A stretch of 64,000 bases of DNA, taken from the NCBI GenBank assembly GCA_944472135.2, contig OX235262.1:67518887-67582886 (forward strand), written 5' to 3'. This stretch comes from Trichobilharzia regenti (Eukaryota; Platyhelminthes; Trematoda; Strigeidida; Schistosomatidae). Every line of letters begins with the position of its first letter. Within the stretch, counting starts at the first letter, position 1. Positions 11,901 to 27,700 of the stretch are shown here, one piece after another. Under the pieces are notes generated by a model. It worked only from the letters and a program-made list of their open reading frames with translations, was not told where the DNA came from and ran no database searches. The position numbers and the translations under genes are program-made.

Positions 11901-14900
11901 ATACTTTCTGAAAATAAAATCCTTAGCAATTATGACATAAGGGTGTACTTTCATGCAACTAACACCTTACGCTCATCACTAGTGAAGGTAAAGGACAAAA
12001 TAGAAGAAGACAACCAACAGAATTGAGTGTACCAGCCATATTGGGGGAATTGTGATGCCATGTATGTAGAAGAAACTTCCAGATAGGTAAATATAAAAGT
12101 CAAAGAGCATAAACAATGTCTAAAGGTGGTTCTGCAAACTTAAAGAAGCTAGAAAACACATTAGCTATTGCACTGAACCCGATAGGAAAGGGACACAAGA
12201 TCGACTGTGATACAACTATGGTTCTACAGAAAGGTTTCGGTTCATATAAAGAAAGACTGACTGCAGAAGCCATACATAAATGGGTGAATCCCAACAGTTT
12301 GAACAGACATGATGGAATGATGTTAGCTGATTCATGGCAAGTCCTGATTAGTAAATAAAAATGGATATGTATCACTAATTAATCATACTTCGTCTAAATT
12401 CCCAATAGTTTATATCTTCTTATGAAAAGGCTAACAAATAATTTACAACTGTTTACCCATCACACATGCACACATACACCATTGTACACCGCATATACAC
12501 ATATATCTATTTTTCATATTCAGTTATCTACGACCATGAACTTTTAGTCAAACGTAATCACTATAATTCTAATGGAAAGTACACTTACAATGACCAGGAG
12601 AGATGATGGAACGATTCAGCAATCCATTTTTCGTAAACAGTGGACAATATCTTTATTTCACCAGTTTTGTTCCTATCCAGTATAAACGTTCCCTAGTGAA
12701 TTTTTTCTCTCAAGGGCCCGAAAATGTGCACAATTGACACAGTGATGGATGAGCTTCGAAATATACATTCAGTTTTATTAGCTAATGGTTATCCAGAAAA
12801 CGTTATCACTTGTCACAGTAAGGATAGACCACATCTCGAAAAGACAGCTTATGTACTAAAGAAAGCTATCTTTATTAACCCACCATTCAAGGGGGACCAG
12901 ATTATGCAGTTGACAGTACAAAGACTTCAGTCAGCCATCAAACAGACATTCTACGCTAAATCTCTTTTTCTCACATGCGAGACATTTCCGATCCCTGTAC
13001 CTACGATTAAAGGACAAAATTCTGTGGACTCTACTTCAAACTGTATCTACAAGTTCACCTGTAGCTGCAGTGACACCTATATAGGTGAAACCAATACAGT
13101 GTTCCAATGTCATCAAAAAGAACATGTTTCGAAATGGCTACTAGATCATATAGAAAATCGTAATGCGATTAAACTGAATAGAAATCCAGCATCATCCATT
13201 GCAAAACACTTATTAATGTCAGGTCACAAAATCAATATTAATGACTGTTTCACAATTATTTCACATAACTCTAATTCAAGGCTAGTTAGTGAAGGTGATG
13301 GAAGCACTTTGGATTAATCACATACAGCCTGAACTGTGTGCACAAAACACAACAGACTTCAGCCTTCGCCTACCATGGGCTACTTGACCTATTTAAATAT
13401 GATTGGTCATTAGTATGTACTTTTGTTTTTATATAACTGAGTAATTGTCATGAACTTTATTTAATTATTGTTAACCATGTTAGTTGTAATGCGATTGTAA
13501 AGAAACTACGAAATGATATTATCTCACGAAATTTGTTTTCTAAATGCCTTATTCAAAAGTATACTTTGTTTAAAGTGTTTAACAAAAGTAGACTAACTGA
13601 TAACAATCCGTGATCAACTAGTAATATTTATAAGTTTGGGGTCAAATTTTGATCACGGCTCATAAAATGTTTATTATACATATTGATACCTGTTTCATAA
13701 CTCATGTGATTGGACAAAGTTTTGAAAACAAAAGATTTCCTTGTTATATAAAAACCTATGTTATGCTAACTTCGATTAATTCCCCCTGAAGAAGTTCGAA
13801 CCAGTTTGCCGAATGAAACGCTGGTATTACTCATTTGAATTTCACTCAAATTTTACAAATATAATTTTCACAAATTTCTACTTCTCGCTCAGTGCCCAGT
13901 TATTTTGAAACTAATCGGTCAAATCTTGATCACAGTTCATATGAAAATTTCTTATTCATAAAAATTGTTTGAAAACCTTTTGTAGATATTTAAGTGTTCT
14001 ATCTACAACAACTTGTGGATACTAAGATTGACTGGAGATTCAGACTTTCCACTCATGAATTTCAACCAGTTTTGTAAAACTGTATTCTAAAAAGTACCAG
14101 TCTGTGTGAATTGCACATTCTTGGGTTTCAGTATTTCTGTCATTCTTGTCAATCTGTGACGAAATGTACCTTAAAATCACAGAGAATTTTGTAACCCCAG
14201 AAAACCCCAGAGTTTATTAGGCCAAGAAGAGTCAGTTTTGAGAAAGTAATTTTGTCACTCTGTCAGTGATTTATAATCCAGTGATATGTAATTTCAAACG
14301 TTTGACAACTAGGGGTGTATCCTAGTAGCTACCCAATATTCTTACTTCACACTCAGTAAACTTTACTAATCAATAGCTTCTTATATCTTCAGTTTCAGTA
14401 ATAACAAATATTGAACTGATTATGATTTTCTGAAGATTAAAAGGCAGACACACTTGAAATATACAAAGTAATTTCAAAATGATACTTAGTTTCCTTAAAG
14501 CAATCATTTGTCTCTATTTGGGAAGTTATCATTCAGATGCTCAAGATAGCCTAACTACCAAGGAGAAGAAACAAATAAAACAATGAGATGATCACTTTAA
14601 AGGACTCTTGAATCAACCACCACCAACAGCATGCAAAGAACTGCCTGCCAGTAGACACAAGTCCTTCTATGAAAGCAGAAATGCTAAATGCGATAAAACT
14701 ACTGAAATCCAGTCGGGAAGTAAGCAGGCCCAGGCGGAATCCCCACCTCACTCGGAAGCATTGAAGACGGCCCTAGAGATTATGGCAGACGTTCTCACTC
14801 CATTACTGCAAAAGGTTTGGAAACAGGGAAAGGTGACTACCGATTGGAAGAAGGGCGACTTACACCTCTGCAACAATTGGAGTGGAATAATGCCCTTGTC

Positions 14901-17900
14901 CATTCCAAGTAAAATGTCAAGTCGCATCATCCTGGAGAGAATAAAAGGTGCACTGGATGCAGACCTCCGACCTACCAACCAGTACAATCTCGATACAGGA
15001 AAGGCAATACATGTGCTGATCAAATTGCAATTCTACGCATCGTCATCACGGAATAAAGCATAGAATGGCAGTCAAACTTTCCTCTACCCCAACTTCATCA
15101 ACTTCGAAAAGGCCTTCACCAGAGAGCGTTGACCGAGAAGTAATTTGGAAATTTCTTCAACACTATGGCTGCAGTGCCCAAATCTTTATCAAGCTCATTC
15201 AACAGCTGGCTGTATGAAAATGCCATCTTTCAGGTGGTGGTGATCTACAACAGAAAACTCAGCGAGGCGTTCGAATCGCAATGCTGCTTGCTTATTATCA
15301 CCTATGATATTCCTAATTGTGGTGGACTGGTTTATGCGTCAAATTGTGCACTGGGAGTTAGAAGACAGAAGTATGCTGGGCCCCTGATGAGAAGACCCTA
15401 GAAGATCTGTATTTTGCAGATGAGTTAAGTTTAATGTCACACAAACTCGAAGACTTACAGGCGAAAACCAAAAATCTAGCTGAAGAAGCTGGCAGCGTAG
15501 GCAGGACTCCAGGTGAACATACAGAAGGTGGAGGTGATGAAGATAACCAATGAAATTGAACAACAACAACAACAACTAGCACCAGTCATCAATAACAGGA
15601 GAGATTTGATAGAGGTTGCCTCCTTCACTTATCTAGGAAGCACCGTTTCAACCAGAGGCAGCGAGAAAGGATGAAGATATCAAAGCCGGCCAGAATCACA
15701 AAGGCTGGATACAGCTTAATCAACCGGAAACCGGTCTGGAAACCTCCTGCTCTCATTCATCTAGATTTTCAACACCAATGTCAAGTCGGTCCTTCTATGC
15801 TGGTCAGAATCTTGCACTGCCTATCAGGAAAAGGATTTCCAACAGGCTAGTGCAGACTTTCATCAACAGCTGTCACCTTCGCTGACTCCATAGTGAAGAT
15901 TAAATGGCTGGAGAGAATTAACAACAAGAAACTCTGGCTGGGAAAAAACGAACCAAGAGCCGACTGCCCAACAAATACGTAGGAGAAAATGGAGATGGAT
16001 CCAGCATACGTTGAGTAGGACGCCGAATGAGATCACGCGCAATGCAGGCCATCACTTGAGTGGAATCCCAATAGAAGCGATGAGTGGGTCGACGGTATGA
16101 CGGTGACATGGAGAAGATAGCGCGAGTTGGAGGAGATGAGAGATTATGAGTAGTCATGTGGCTAATCAGTTGAAGAGGATAGCAGAAAATAGAAGAAACT
16201 GGGGATGTGTTGTTAAAGTTGAATGTTCCACTCAGAACTGAGGTAATAACAATAATAATCATTCGTAAGCAACTCTGCTCTATCTTTCCCTAACCATACA
16301 TCTGTCATTTTCAAAAAGAACATTTTCAGTATATAATATCAGAGTTCGGCATGTTCAGTCAAAAAAAGGTAAAAATGTGTACAGCCGTAACACCGGCTGT
16401 TCATTAGATATTGATTGTTCTACACTAAATTTATTCCTTATTATTGTTTCATTCTACTTTATCTTTGGCGGTTGTTTAATTTTTATAAATTTTCTTTCAA
16501 ACTCCTTGACCTTTTTTTAATATTCATCGACCTTAATTTTAAAACATTCTCTCCGATTGCCTTTTATTTACTTTAGGATATATCTTTATATTTCAGTATT
16601 CATATAATCTATTTCAAATAATTTTGATTTATTTTTCTGGTGAGATAAAATTCTTCAATGGAAGCGATAAAAAGAGCTTAACAAGCTCAAGAATCAGGTG
16701 ATGAGATTTGATTAATGTGAGGGTATTCTTAGAGTTAGATGTACATGAAAACGATTAGGTTGAACACTGTAAAACTGTAGGGGAAGACCAGTTTCAGATA
16801 TCAGGATGAAAAAATGACGTTCACGGAGAGATATTTTGATTTTAAAGTTGATTTCTACACGTGAAAACATCTATTAGTCAACTTTTGAATGCCATGGAGC
16901 TCCTGACAGTTATTTAGCCCTGATCTGAGGCTTTGCAGCAGTGCCGAAACTAGAATCAAACAACTGTTCAACGCTCCCTGATTTTCAATGGTTCTCTAGT
17001 CGGCGATGATTTGTCAAGAAGTCCAATTTCAGAATACATGCATTGGCAATTCTTTCAAACCTTAATGCTTCATCATAACTGTTTCGCTACAAGGGATGAG
17101 TGCGTGAGTGCTGATGTAATACTGATGTAGGCTTTGTTAAGTGTTATATGTGACAGAGATAATTTTAAGTGAAAAATGTCTTTTGTATTCTCTGTTGACG
17201 CACTAACATTTACAGATGAAAGACACTTTCATGAAGAAAAATATAGTTTATAGGTCTATTATTGCTTTGTTTTGCAAATATATGGTTTAAACGGTAAGCT
17301 TTTAAAACAATAACCTAAGACGTATCAAACGAATAAGTACTATGCCTCCAATCACTAAAAATGATGTTTCTTATTTCAAAAAAAACAAAAGCAGTGTTTA
17401 GTACAGCAGTGTTTTGCGAACACCTACATTTCGAATCTAATTTACAATTAGAAAATCGGCCGTAAAAATGCACGATATGTATTCCTTTGTATCAATGCAT
17501 GTGGACAGTTATGGACACCAATTTGATTGCGATTATGTAGAAATTTTAAACACAGGAGACACCAAAAATACTGCCAGGGAATTTCTAGAAACTAGGCACT
17601 CAAATAAATCAGCAGTTAACAGACACATTACTAAAGGCCTAATTTACCAAGTAATAAAAAGTAGGTCCAAATTCTAAGTCAATAGAAATGATCAATAGAG
17701 ACATGAATTAACAACCAGTCACGACAATGGTTGCCAGGAGATACGTTTGCATCATTCACGGAGAATTCGAATAAGTCCATCATATACTAAAACCTGCACT
17801 AAAGATGTTTTCCAGAAGGATAACGAGAGCTTAGCAATTAAATGAACCAGCTCAGAGAACACGGCTAATTCCAAATCATCCACCTGAGCTACAAATCTTC

Positions 17901-20900
17901 TACATTATTTCAACTAACTGACGCTATGGATTTCCCAAATATATTGTTTTTCAACAAGGATTTTCAGGCGACAGATTGATTCCAAGATATTTTTTCAACA
18001 TGAAATGAACAATGATAAACAAATTAAAAATGAGAAGCATCTTCTTATTCCACCTTTATTGTCGCCTTCAGAATCGATTTGAGGACAATCAAGTCTCATA
18101 GGAAACACCCATATTTACAACAGTTTCATATAACAGAACAACCATTATCGAATTTTATGAATGAATATTTTTTACGAGTTGATCACGGATTGATATCAGT
18201 CGCGCTAAATCACGAATTGGTAGAAGTTAGAATTCATGAGCCATTGAATCGGGTCCCAGTGACTGAATGGTGTACGAGCTCGCCTTGTAACCGGAAGCCC
18301 CTGGGTTCGAACCCCAGTGGGTGTGTACTGCCGATGGTTCTCAGACTAGGATGAAACAGCAGCTGTCCAGTACTTCCTGGTTTTCAATGGTTCTCTAACT
18401 GATAACAATCCGTGATTAACTCGTTAAAACATAACTGACCCTTACAAACCAAACTATAGAAAAATTATGAATATTTATCCTGGAAGGCTAACATATGTAT
18501 CCATGGCCTATTTTTAACAATGCCATCATTATGCTATTTTAGGTTGTAAGTAGTTATTAACCGGATTATAGCCTAATTTCATTTATAAATTACGCAGATA
18601 ATTATTAGACTAGCACATAACACTTGACTGGGATGTTCAAGGAATAAAAGACTGTTTCTCACTTTTCTTACATTAAATAACCTATAGACGATAATAAATA
18701 AAACTGGTTGGCGAGGCTAGAATTCATAGGGCAGTGACTTCCATCTGAGGTCGCTGAATAGTCAGTGACCTCGACTTCATAACCTGAAAGTATGTTATAG
18801 TGATGATACATTCGTAATAATTAGAAGAAATGATTTGGAATATATCCACAAATTAATCCACAACATATTTGAAGACATTGAATTCACAAAATAAGAAGAA
18901 ACAGGCGACAAACTTCCATTTTTAGATGTCTAAATCAAGAGAACTAACAGAGGAAATTTAGAAACACAAGTACACTGAAAATCAACACACACACACGCAG
19001 ATCAAATACTCAACTACAATAGCAATAGTCCAATGATTCACAAAAGAAATTGTGTGAAGACATGTTTTAAAGAGTCTAAACACACCGTAGCACTCAGGTG
19101 CTGATTAGAATAGAGGAAAGATACACCTATTAACTGTCTTCAAAAAGAATGCATATTCTTACAATTTCATCAAAAACCTTTTAAACCCAAGTCGTAATAC
19201 CAACAAGAAACCGTCGTCAAAGATCACAAGAAAATTCATCTCAAAATATATAAAGAATATTTCTGAAATAATGGAAAGAATAATAAGATGGTTTGAAGTA
19301 GATATAACACACAAGCCAGAAGAATCACTTCATTTGACGTTGCGCAGACCAAAAGATTCAAAAGAATAAGGATATGAGGTCAACACCACTCACAGAATAA
19401 ACTGCGTGAACTGCAATGAACCCTACATTAGTCAAAGTGAGCACTCTCTTCGATTGAGAATCCAAAAACGTAAATTAACTTTGAAAAGGCACGATATGTA
19501 TCCTTTCTTATAGATGTATACAGATAATTAAAGACACGAATTTGATTAGGACAACAAAGAGTGGAGGAAACAATTCAAGACTTGGTTTTCAAAATAATCT
19601 GCCATTAACAAATACAATACTATACGCTAAATTTTGATTGGAAACTGGTGAGTAACTAGTGTAATGTGCCTAGTTCTCTGTTTCGTTCAGACTTAATTCT
19701 ATCAGTCAATTTTGCAATGTGACCACCATTCTAGATGACTCGTTATCACGGTTCACTACAAATTGTTGATATGAGATGGCTGGAGGTAATCTGCAGGAGG
19801 CTTTGCTTCACCTAGGTCTCGTGCTAATTGGTGCTCGTCAGTAAGGCATATCAGCATCCTTGAGAGAACGCCTTACTGACAATTGCCGTATAACGTCAAC
19901 AATAGACCGAAGTCACCAACAAATAAAAAATAAATCAGATGACAAGAAAATTCAAATTCCAGGTCATTAAAAATGATCTAAACGGATGTAAATTAACAAC
20001 CAATCATGACGATAACTACCATGAGATAAACTTATATCATTCATGGATAGAATTCAAACAAGTTCATATTTTAAATTAAAGTTTGCGCTGAAGATGTTGT
20101 CTAGATGGTAAATGAAAGCTTTGCAATTAAATCAACCGGCCCAAAGAACAAAAACCAAATCAAAATCATCCACCTGAGCTACAAATCTTCTCTATTCTTT
20201 AAAAACTGATCTAACAAATTAGCAAACATTCCAATGAAGATATAAATATTCTAAATACTCTGAGAAATTGATTCCATTAAAGTTTACCGGTCAATGTTAA
20301 TTTTAGAGTCATTATTTTCTTCTGCCTTAATTGCTAATTTAATCGCTATTATCAATTAAAAATTAAAACAAATTATATTTCATCTTTTACTCGATTGGTC
20401 CTTTTTTTCTCTAGAATAATCGAATGTTTATACGTAAGCATATGCCTATATGTCTACATAGGTATATTAAATAAATACCTTATGAAATTGAAAGTGAGGA
20501 TGGACTTCCCGCTAATGACATTGGTTGGTGATCGCGCTGAAAATCATAAATTGATAGAAGTTAGAATTCATGAACTGACCACTGAATTGGGTCTCAGTGG
20601 CTGAATGGTCTACGAGGTTGCCTTAAAACCAGAAGGCCCTTGGTTTGAATCATGGGGGTGGGTGCGTATCGTCGATTATTCTCAAATTTAAGATGAAACA
20701 GCTATCTAGTAGTCCCTGGTGGTTTCAATCGTTCTCTGACTGATATCAATCTGTGGTCACACTTGAAAAAAATAAATCGAATCCTTAAAAATCAACTCTT
20801 GAGAAGTGAGAGTATCATATTTCGAGTAACAAATGCACACCATTGACTTTTATTATGGTCCACTTTGTATATGAAATTAGCTGAACTATCAGTCTAGAAC

Positions 20901-23900
20901 TTTACACAAAGTGGATTAGATCAGGTTGCTAAACTTCAGAAAAGTGACTTGTAGATATTAGTTCAAAAAAAGGAGATTTTAACTGATTAAAGATGCCCAC
21001 AATAAATTTCAATCAACTGAGTCTAGTGAACAGGGAAGGAATATTCTCTTCAATAATTTCTTCAACAGTCCATACAGTTATCTTCATACATTAGTTAAGG
21101 AATTGTTGTTATGATCCTTATTCATGTCTTCAACAAGATCATTTCAATAAGATTAATAAAGAATAGTTCAAAATCATCTTTAATAATAATATGCGTCATC
21201 ATAACACTAAATTGTACATCAAATACATTAAGTAAAAGAAGAATATAAAGTTTATGAATTAATAGGTTCTACAACAATAGAAACTGGACTTATTTCTTGT
21301 ATAAACAAGTTCTGATTGCCTTCAGTAGCCTCCATAGTTTGGAGTATTCAGTATCTCTAGGCCTTCGGTAATTTTTTATGTACTCGATGGATGGTAGAAA
21401 AAGATTCTTTGTCGTTAGCATTATGACTTATTTTGACCAGTTGCTACAATAGTGAAGTGTTGATAGTCTTTATTACACCTTTATTTAGCAATAATCGTAG
21501 GCGGTTCCAAGCATGAAAAACTGAATTCCTAGAACAACTACCAATACAACTGAATGTAAAACTGTAGAACCATATGAAGAAGTTATCGAAAAGAATATTC
21601 TTTGCTCACTAACCAGTCTTTTAAGGAACAAAGAACTTCACATATAAATTAAGCCATTATGGGCTCTGGTTACTTCAATAACCTATAAGAAATCTACTGA
21701 AATAAATTAGGAAGTCATTACATTTTGAGAAGACTGTAACAACTCAGTATGAGTATAATTCGACAAAGTTTATGATTGAATGTACAAAATATGTAAATTT
21801 ATACCAGTCATTATTTAGGTTGACCGATAAGTTAAAGCAGATGAAAATAATTTTCAGATCTAGGTCGTCAGCATAATTTTGTTACTTGTGGGTGTCATCT
21901 CAAAGTAAGACAATCAGAAAATAAATTATTAAATAATTCAAACATAGTCTTCGAGTGAATATGCAGTTTTACCGAGCCCAATTAAGCATTTTTCTTCATC
22001 TCAAATATTAGTTATTCCATTTAGTAATACATATTAAAATTTCAGAGAAACTATAAGGTCTGCTCAATTCTGGAAAGCAAGTAAATACATCGTACAGCAC
22101 AGTTTCTTCGTTGACTTTCAACAGTTAACATCTATGGATGCAAGCGTTTACCGCCGATAGTTTGTGCGTATAAAGAGATCTAGAACAAAAAGAAAGCACC
22201 GCATACGGTTCTATATCCATCTAAATGTATATTCTAAGAATAGTACATCAAGTAACAAGAAATCAGTTTCATCAAGTATTTGATTCCTCTTTATGAATTT
22301 GAATAAAGCAAAAACAACAGGTTTTGCAGAATAATTTGGTACCAACATTTATTTTGTTAGCTTCCACTAACTACGTAGAGCCTAAAGAAAGTTTTAAGTT
22401 TATGTACAGAACAGTTTTAACGTAATTGTAGATTTTACATGATGTCAGTTGACAGCAGGTCCTAAACTTAAGTGAACGGTGCTCAGGAATTTACGCCTAT
22501 TTATTTTTTTATCCAGAGAGTTTAGATGTAAACAAAACTAGTGTATGCATACAGAGAGAGATGAGAGGTCCGTCAGATGATGTGTAGCTGATAATTTGGG
22601 TAATAATGTACTCAGTTCAACTCAAACCATAAATAGAAGAGACAAGTCGAATTAAGTAATATGAACGGGATGAGATTGAAGCCAAAAGTTACGTTATCAA
22701 ATGAAAGAGAAAATAAACAAGTCCAGTTACCACGGCAAGGATACACTGATAACTTTATTTTAGAATACATAAATTGGATTATAGGATTTTGATAAGGAAC
22801 TTCTCAGAGCCAATTTTTTTTCAGATTCATTTTACTCAGCACATCTTACTATTATGCACGAATATCATATCTTCCGATAACTATTAAACAGCTGATAATT
22901 ATTATTATTCCAACCGATTCCTAGTTGAACATAAAGTTTCGGCAGCACATCACCATTCCACGCTGTTTCTTCCACGACCGCTAATAAGTTTTCAGCCTCT
23001 CCTGAGATGATCTCCTCCATGTCATCGTCGGGTGCGCACTAAAGCTATCGTTTCCCATTCGGATGCTTTTTGAGAGCTGAAGACGTGATGTTAACCAATG
23101 GTCACCTTAGTGTGCACCCAGTCCATCGTCACTTCCTCCACCATATTTGTTGGGCGATAGGTTCTTGACTGGTTCGTTGCCAGAGTCTTTTGTTGCCTAT
23201 CCTATGTGGCTGTTTAATCTTTAACATGGAGTGAACTCAGCTACTGACAAAGGTCTGCAGCATCTTTGAATTGCTTTCCTTTACTCACGAAGCCTCTGAA
23301 GCATATGGAAGCACTGACTTGACATTAGTGTCAAAGATCCTAATTTTGTTTCCTATACTGACTGCAGCTGATGAGTCTTAACTGAAGCAAACACGGAAAC
23401 AAATAGGCTTCTTTTCCTTATGACCTGTGAAAGCCGACAAACAACAGTCATAGAGCAACAATAAAATTTATACGATAAACCACCGACATAAAGATAAATT
23501 TGTTATAATAGTGAAGCTAGCAGGTAAAAGATTTTATAAAAATTCTAGTATTGAGTTACCTGTGCTAATAGAATATCTGTCAGTTTACTAAATATTAAAA
23601 CGCTAAAAATGCAAACTTTACCTAGGAGGGAGGAATGCACAAATTAATTTCCAAACAATGGTAACCGCATGCACCATGTATTGAGCAATTGTCGACGGTA
23701 TTTGATCTCCATTTTCATTATAGTTTGGAAGTAAAGAAACAGCCCTTTAATAAAACAAATTAAAAGTTGCCTTGATATAATTTCTCACCATACGCCTGAT
23801 TTGATGTAGTAAGCGTTTTTTTTAGACAAATGCTCATATTTTGGAAGTGTTAGTTTGTAGCTATTTCACTGATTTCGAGTTTGATCACGAACTACTATAT

Positions 23901-24720
23901 TTTAGAGAAGCACTGAAAACGAGTGAGTACTCGACAGCTGTTATGTTCTGCCCCGGGACTCTCCAGCAGTACTGACTCATTACTCCACCGTGACTGAACT
24001 TAACACTTTCAGGTTACTAGGTGAGATAGCTGACCATCCGGTCACTGTGATGGAATCCAGTGGCCTATTAATTCTAACTTCTTTTTAGTACTCCCTAGTT
24101 TTCAATGGTTCTTTAACTGATGTCTTTCCATGACTTAACTTGAAACGCTTTTATATTTTACGTTTTTTAACCCAATATTTGACTGTCGTAGATTAGCAAC
24201 ATATTCTAAGGGGGGTAGATAATACTACCTCTATCTGTCAGGATATTACTCAGAGATATAACAAATTTATTAGGATATTCATTATGTTTCACTTGCTGTG
24301 ACTCAGTAAAAGCTTAGAAACATAAATATCATCGGTTTATTCTCAGGAATGATATAATGAATAACATTTTAATGACATAACTCTATTTCGTGAGAAACTT
24401 ATTCTTTTAGGAATATCAAATTTGACAAGGTTCAACAGATGCGAAAATATTGAATGACAAAGTATTTTGTAGGAGTACGTGGTTCATTAGCCTGCATGAA
24501 TTCCCTTTCATAAATCAGAGTATAGAAAGAACAAACATTGGTGCAGAATAACATGGATTAGTTTCATTTCGTTATTTCTCATCAACTGAATACAACCTAT
24601 TATCTTTAATAAATAAAAGTCAGCGTAAAATCTAACGCACTTAGTTATCAACAAGCATATTATACGAGTGTCAATCAAGGTGAGGCAAAACATCAGGACG
24701 GCAAGGTAGCTGAAGTGTAA

Positions 24721-24763
<43 letters not shown>

Positions 24764-27700
24764 GTCAGAGGGAAGTTTCTAGAAAATTAACTGACGAGTT
24801 TGTTGTTAGGGTGGCAACAAAAATTGGTAACAATTAAATAGTCATTTCCAAGTATTGGTTAGTAGGGATTTTGTTTGATTGGTTGACGGATTTAATCATG
24901 AGGTGACATCGGTTAGAGAACCATTGGAAAACAAGCTGAGAGTACTGGGAGTCCGTCTGTTTCGTCCTAGTTTGGGAGTCTTCATTGGTAAGCATCCACA
25001 CTGCAGGGTTCAAACCCAAGACCTCTGGTTACACGACTAGCGAGCACGTGGACCATTAGGCCACTGGGATACGATCCAATGATCAGATCATGAACTCCGA
25101 CTTCTGCCAATTCACGACATAGCGCGACCACTCAGCAATTTTCCTTACCTGAATCCCAAACTAGAACGAAACACCTGTCCCGTACTCACTGGTTTTCCAG
25201 TAGTTCTCTAACCGATGTCACCTCATGATTAAATCCGTCAACCAATCAAACAAAATCCCTACTAACCAATACTTGGAAACGACTATTTAATTTTCTATAG
25301 TTTTTGGTTTGTAAGGATTAGTTATGTTTTACGAGTTGATCACGGATTGATATCAGTTAGAGAACCATTGAAAACCAGGAGTACTGGACAGCTGCTGTTT
25401 CATCCTAGTTTGGGAATCATCGGCAGTACGCACCCACTGGGATTCGAACCCAGGACCTTCCGGTTACAAGGCAAGCTCGTATACCATTCAGCCACTGGGA
25501 CCCGATTCAATGGCTCGTGAATTCTAACTTCTACCAATTCGTGATTTAGCGCGACCCCAACCATTGTCGTTGGTGGGACATCCATCCACACACGTCGCGC
25601 TAAATCACGAATTGGTAGAAGTTAGAATTCACGAGCCATTGAATCGGGTCCCAGTGGCTGAATGGTATACGAGCTTGCCTTGTAACCGGAAGCCCTTAGG
25701 TTCGAACCCCAGTGGGTGTGTACTGCCGATGATTCCCAAACTAGGATGAAACAGCAGCTGTCCAGTACTCCCTGGTTTTCAATGGTTCTCTAACTGATAT
25801 CAATCCGTGATCGACTATTTAATTGTTACTAATTTTTGTCGCCACCCTAACAACAAACTCGTCAGTTAATTTTCTAGAAACTTCCCTCTGACGACATATA
25901 TATATATATATATATATATATACTTACACTTCAGCTACCTTGCCGTCCTGATGTTTTACCTCACCTTGACACTCGTATAATATGCTTGTTGATAACTAAG
26001 TACGTTAGATTTTACGCTGACTTTTATTTATTAAAGATAATAGGTTGTATTCAGTTGATGAGAAATAACGAAATGAAACTAATCCATGTTATTCTGCACC
26101 AATGCTTGTTCTTTGTTTTTCCTCTGGAATAGAAGAAAATGAATGTTACTCATGTTTTATTTACCCGAAAGGGAGGCGGCGAGTTGGTCGTCCAAGGGTG
26201 ACTTGGAGGAGGTCATGCGAGGAGGAGATGAAAGCATGTGGACAGACCTGGAGCAGGGTGAAAAAGTTGTCAGAAAACCGAAGTCAATGGAGGTGCGCAG
26301 CTGAAGCCCTATGTTCCTCTAGGAACTAAAGGATACAAAATTAATAATAAGTTGAAAAGTACTTAAAAAAATTGTAGGTCAGTTCGGGGAAAAAAATAAA
26401 GAATGTCTATTTCCGTAAGAGCTTATTTATGTATTTCATTGTTCCTTTGGCTTTAAAAAGTTCATGTTTTTTTAATATTTCACGTCATTGGAAGCAAAAC
26501 AAAGGGCTCTTTCATAGATCCATCTTTGTTAAACATTTCTCCTATTTGAGAAATATATTTATATCTTAAAAGTGTTAATAAGCTTATTAACTGAGTTGCT
26601 TCTTAGCTAAATTTTGATTCCAATTTTTGCATCTCGCAAACTGGTGGGTAACACGTAGGTGGAAAATTCAGTAACATTTTCAAAAATTCTCTAAATTATC
26701 ATTCTAGTTGATTGACATTATTGAAGAGTCTTCAAGTTAAATATGTGTAATGACCAATAAGTAGCCCAAACAAACTTCTTATTAAAAGTGTCATATGACC
26801 TGCAATTCTATTTATACTAATACTGAACGTAGAATAAAGTATTATAAGGTAGGCAGATTAATCAAATCCTTGATACTGTCACAATTTTAACTTTTTTTAT
26901 ATTATCGTTAGGATTCTTTCCAGAAAATCATGATGGACAGGGAAAGGCTATGTGTATTTATCAAAATGAAGTACTTTCATCCACTTTGTTAATTTCCAAT
27001 TACAACAGAGTTAATACATTTCATAGAGTAACCATCATTCTTTTTTTTTGATATATCTCTTCTTCATTCTCTAGAATTTTAAAGCAACTGATTTTATGAC
27101 TGTCTGTTAACACCCTTATTTCAGAGTTCATTTCTTCATGAACTGACGTCACAAGTGGAAATCAAAGTCCTCTAAGCATCTGTTTTCTCCTAGACATGAA
27201 TTATTCAGCAGTGTACATCTATGAACATCCATCTTCTCAATGGTGATACGCTTACACCTCACTGTATCTTGATTACCGTTAGTTATTTAAATTTAGTGAT
27301 TTTATCGACTTTATATGAAAAATATCTCAGTGTTGAAATATGACACATTACTTCAGAAATAACTAACTAAGTCACATTCATATTATCACTTTTTTATGGA
27401 AGTAAATCACAGTCTTGGTCATTTTTTTCTATATATGGTGAATATTTTATTCACGTTGAATATGTTGTACAACTAACACCACCTCGATGACCGATTCACC
27501 CTCAAAATGTGTCTGAAACTATCCAGTGTCTCCGAATCCACAGGATGTCATCTTTTAAGCAAAGAAATAAGGAGTTGTACTAAAGAATCATACCGATGAA
27601 GTAGTCGCGTGACTATTTAGGTCTTTTACAAACACTCTAACCATCATGTTATGTCGTGAATATCAGATAAGGCATAACCACGGATAAACTAAATACCTTT

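Larger units (their letters stand above)
24527..26120. repeat. Nested 1.6-kb inverted repeat with SINEs inside
   Basis: Outer arms 24527-24838 and 25822-26120 are reverse complements, including an AT microsatellite at mirrored positions. Inside sit two SINE palindromes: 24838-25300 and 25325-25830. It is built from inverted SINEs enclosed by the inverted outer arms. Confidence 0.75.

Noticed and set aside
24721..25922. CRISPR array or satellite
   Set aside because: The repeats are inverted SINEs and AT microsatellites with no regular spacers.
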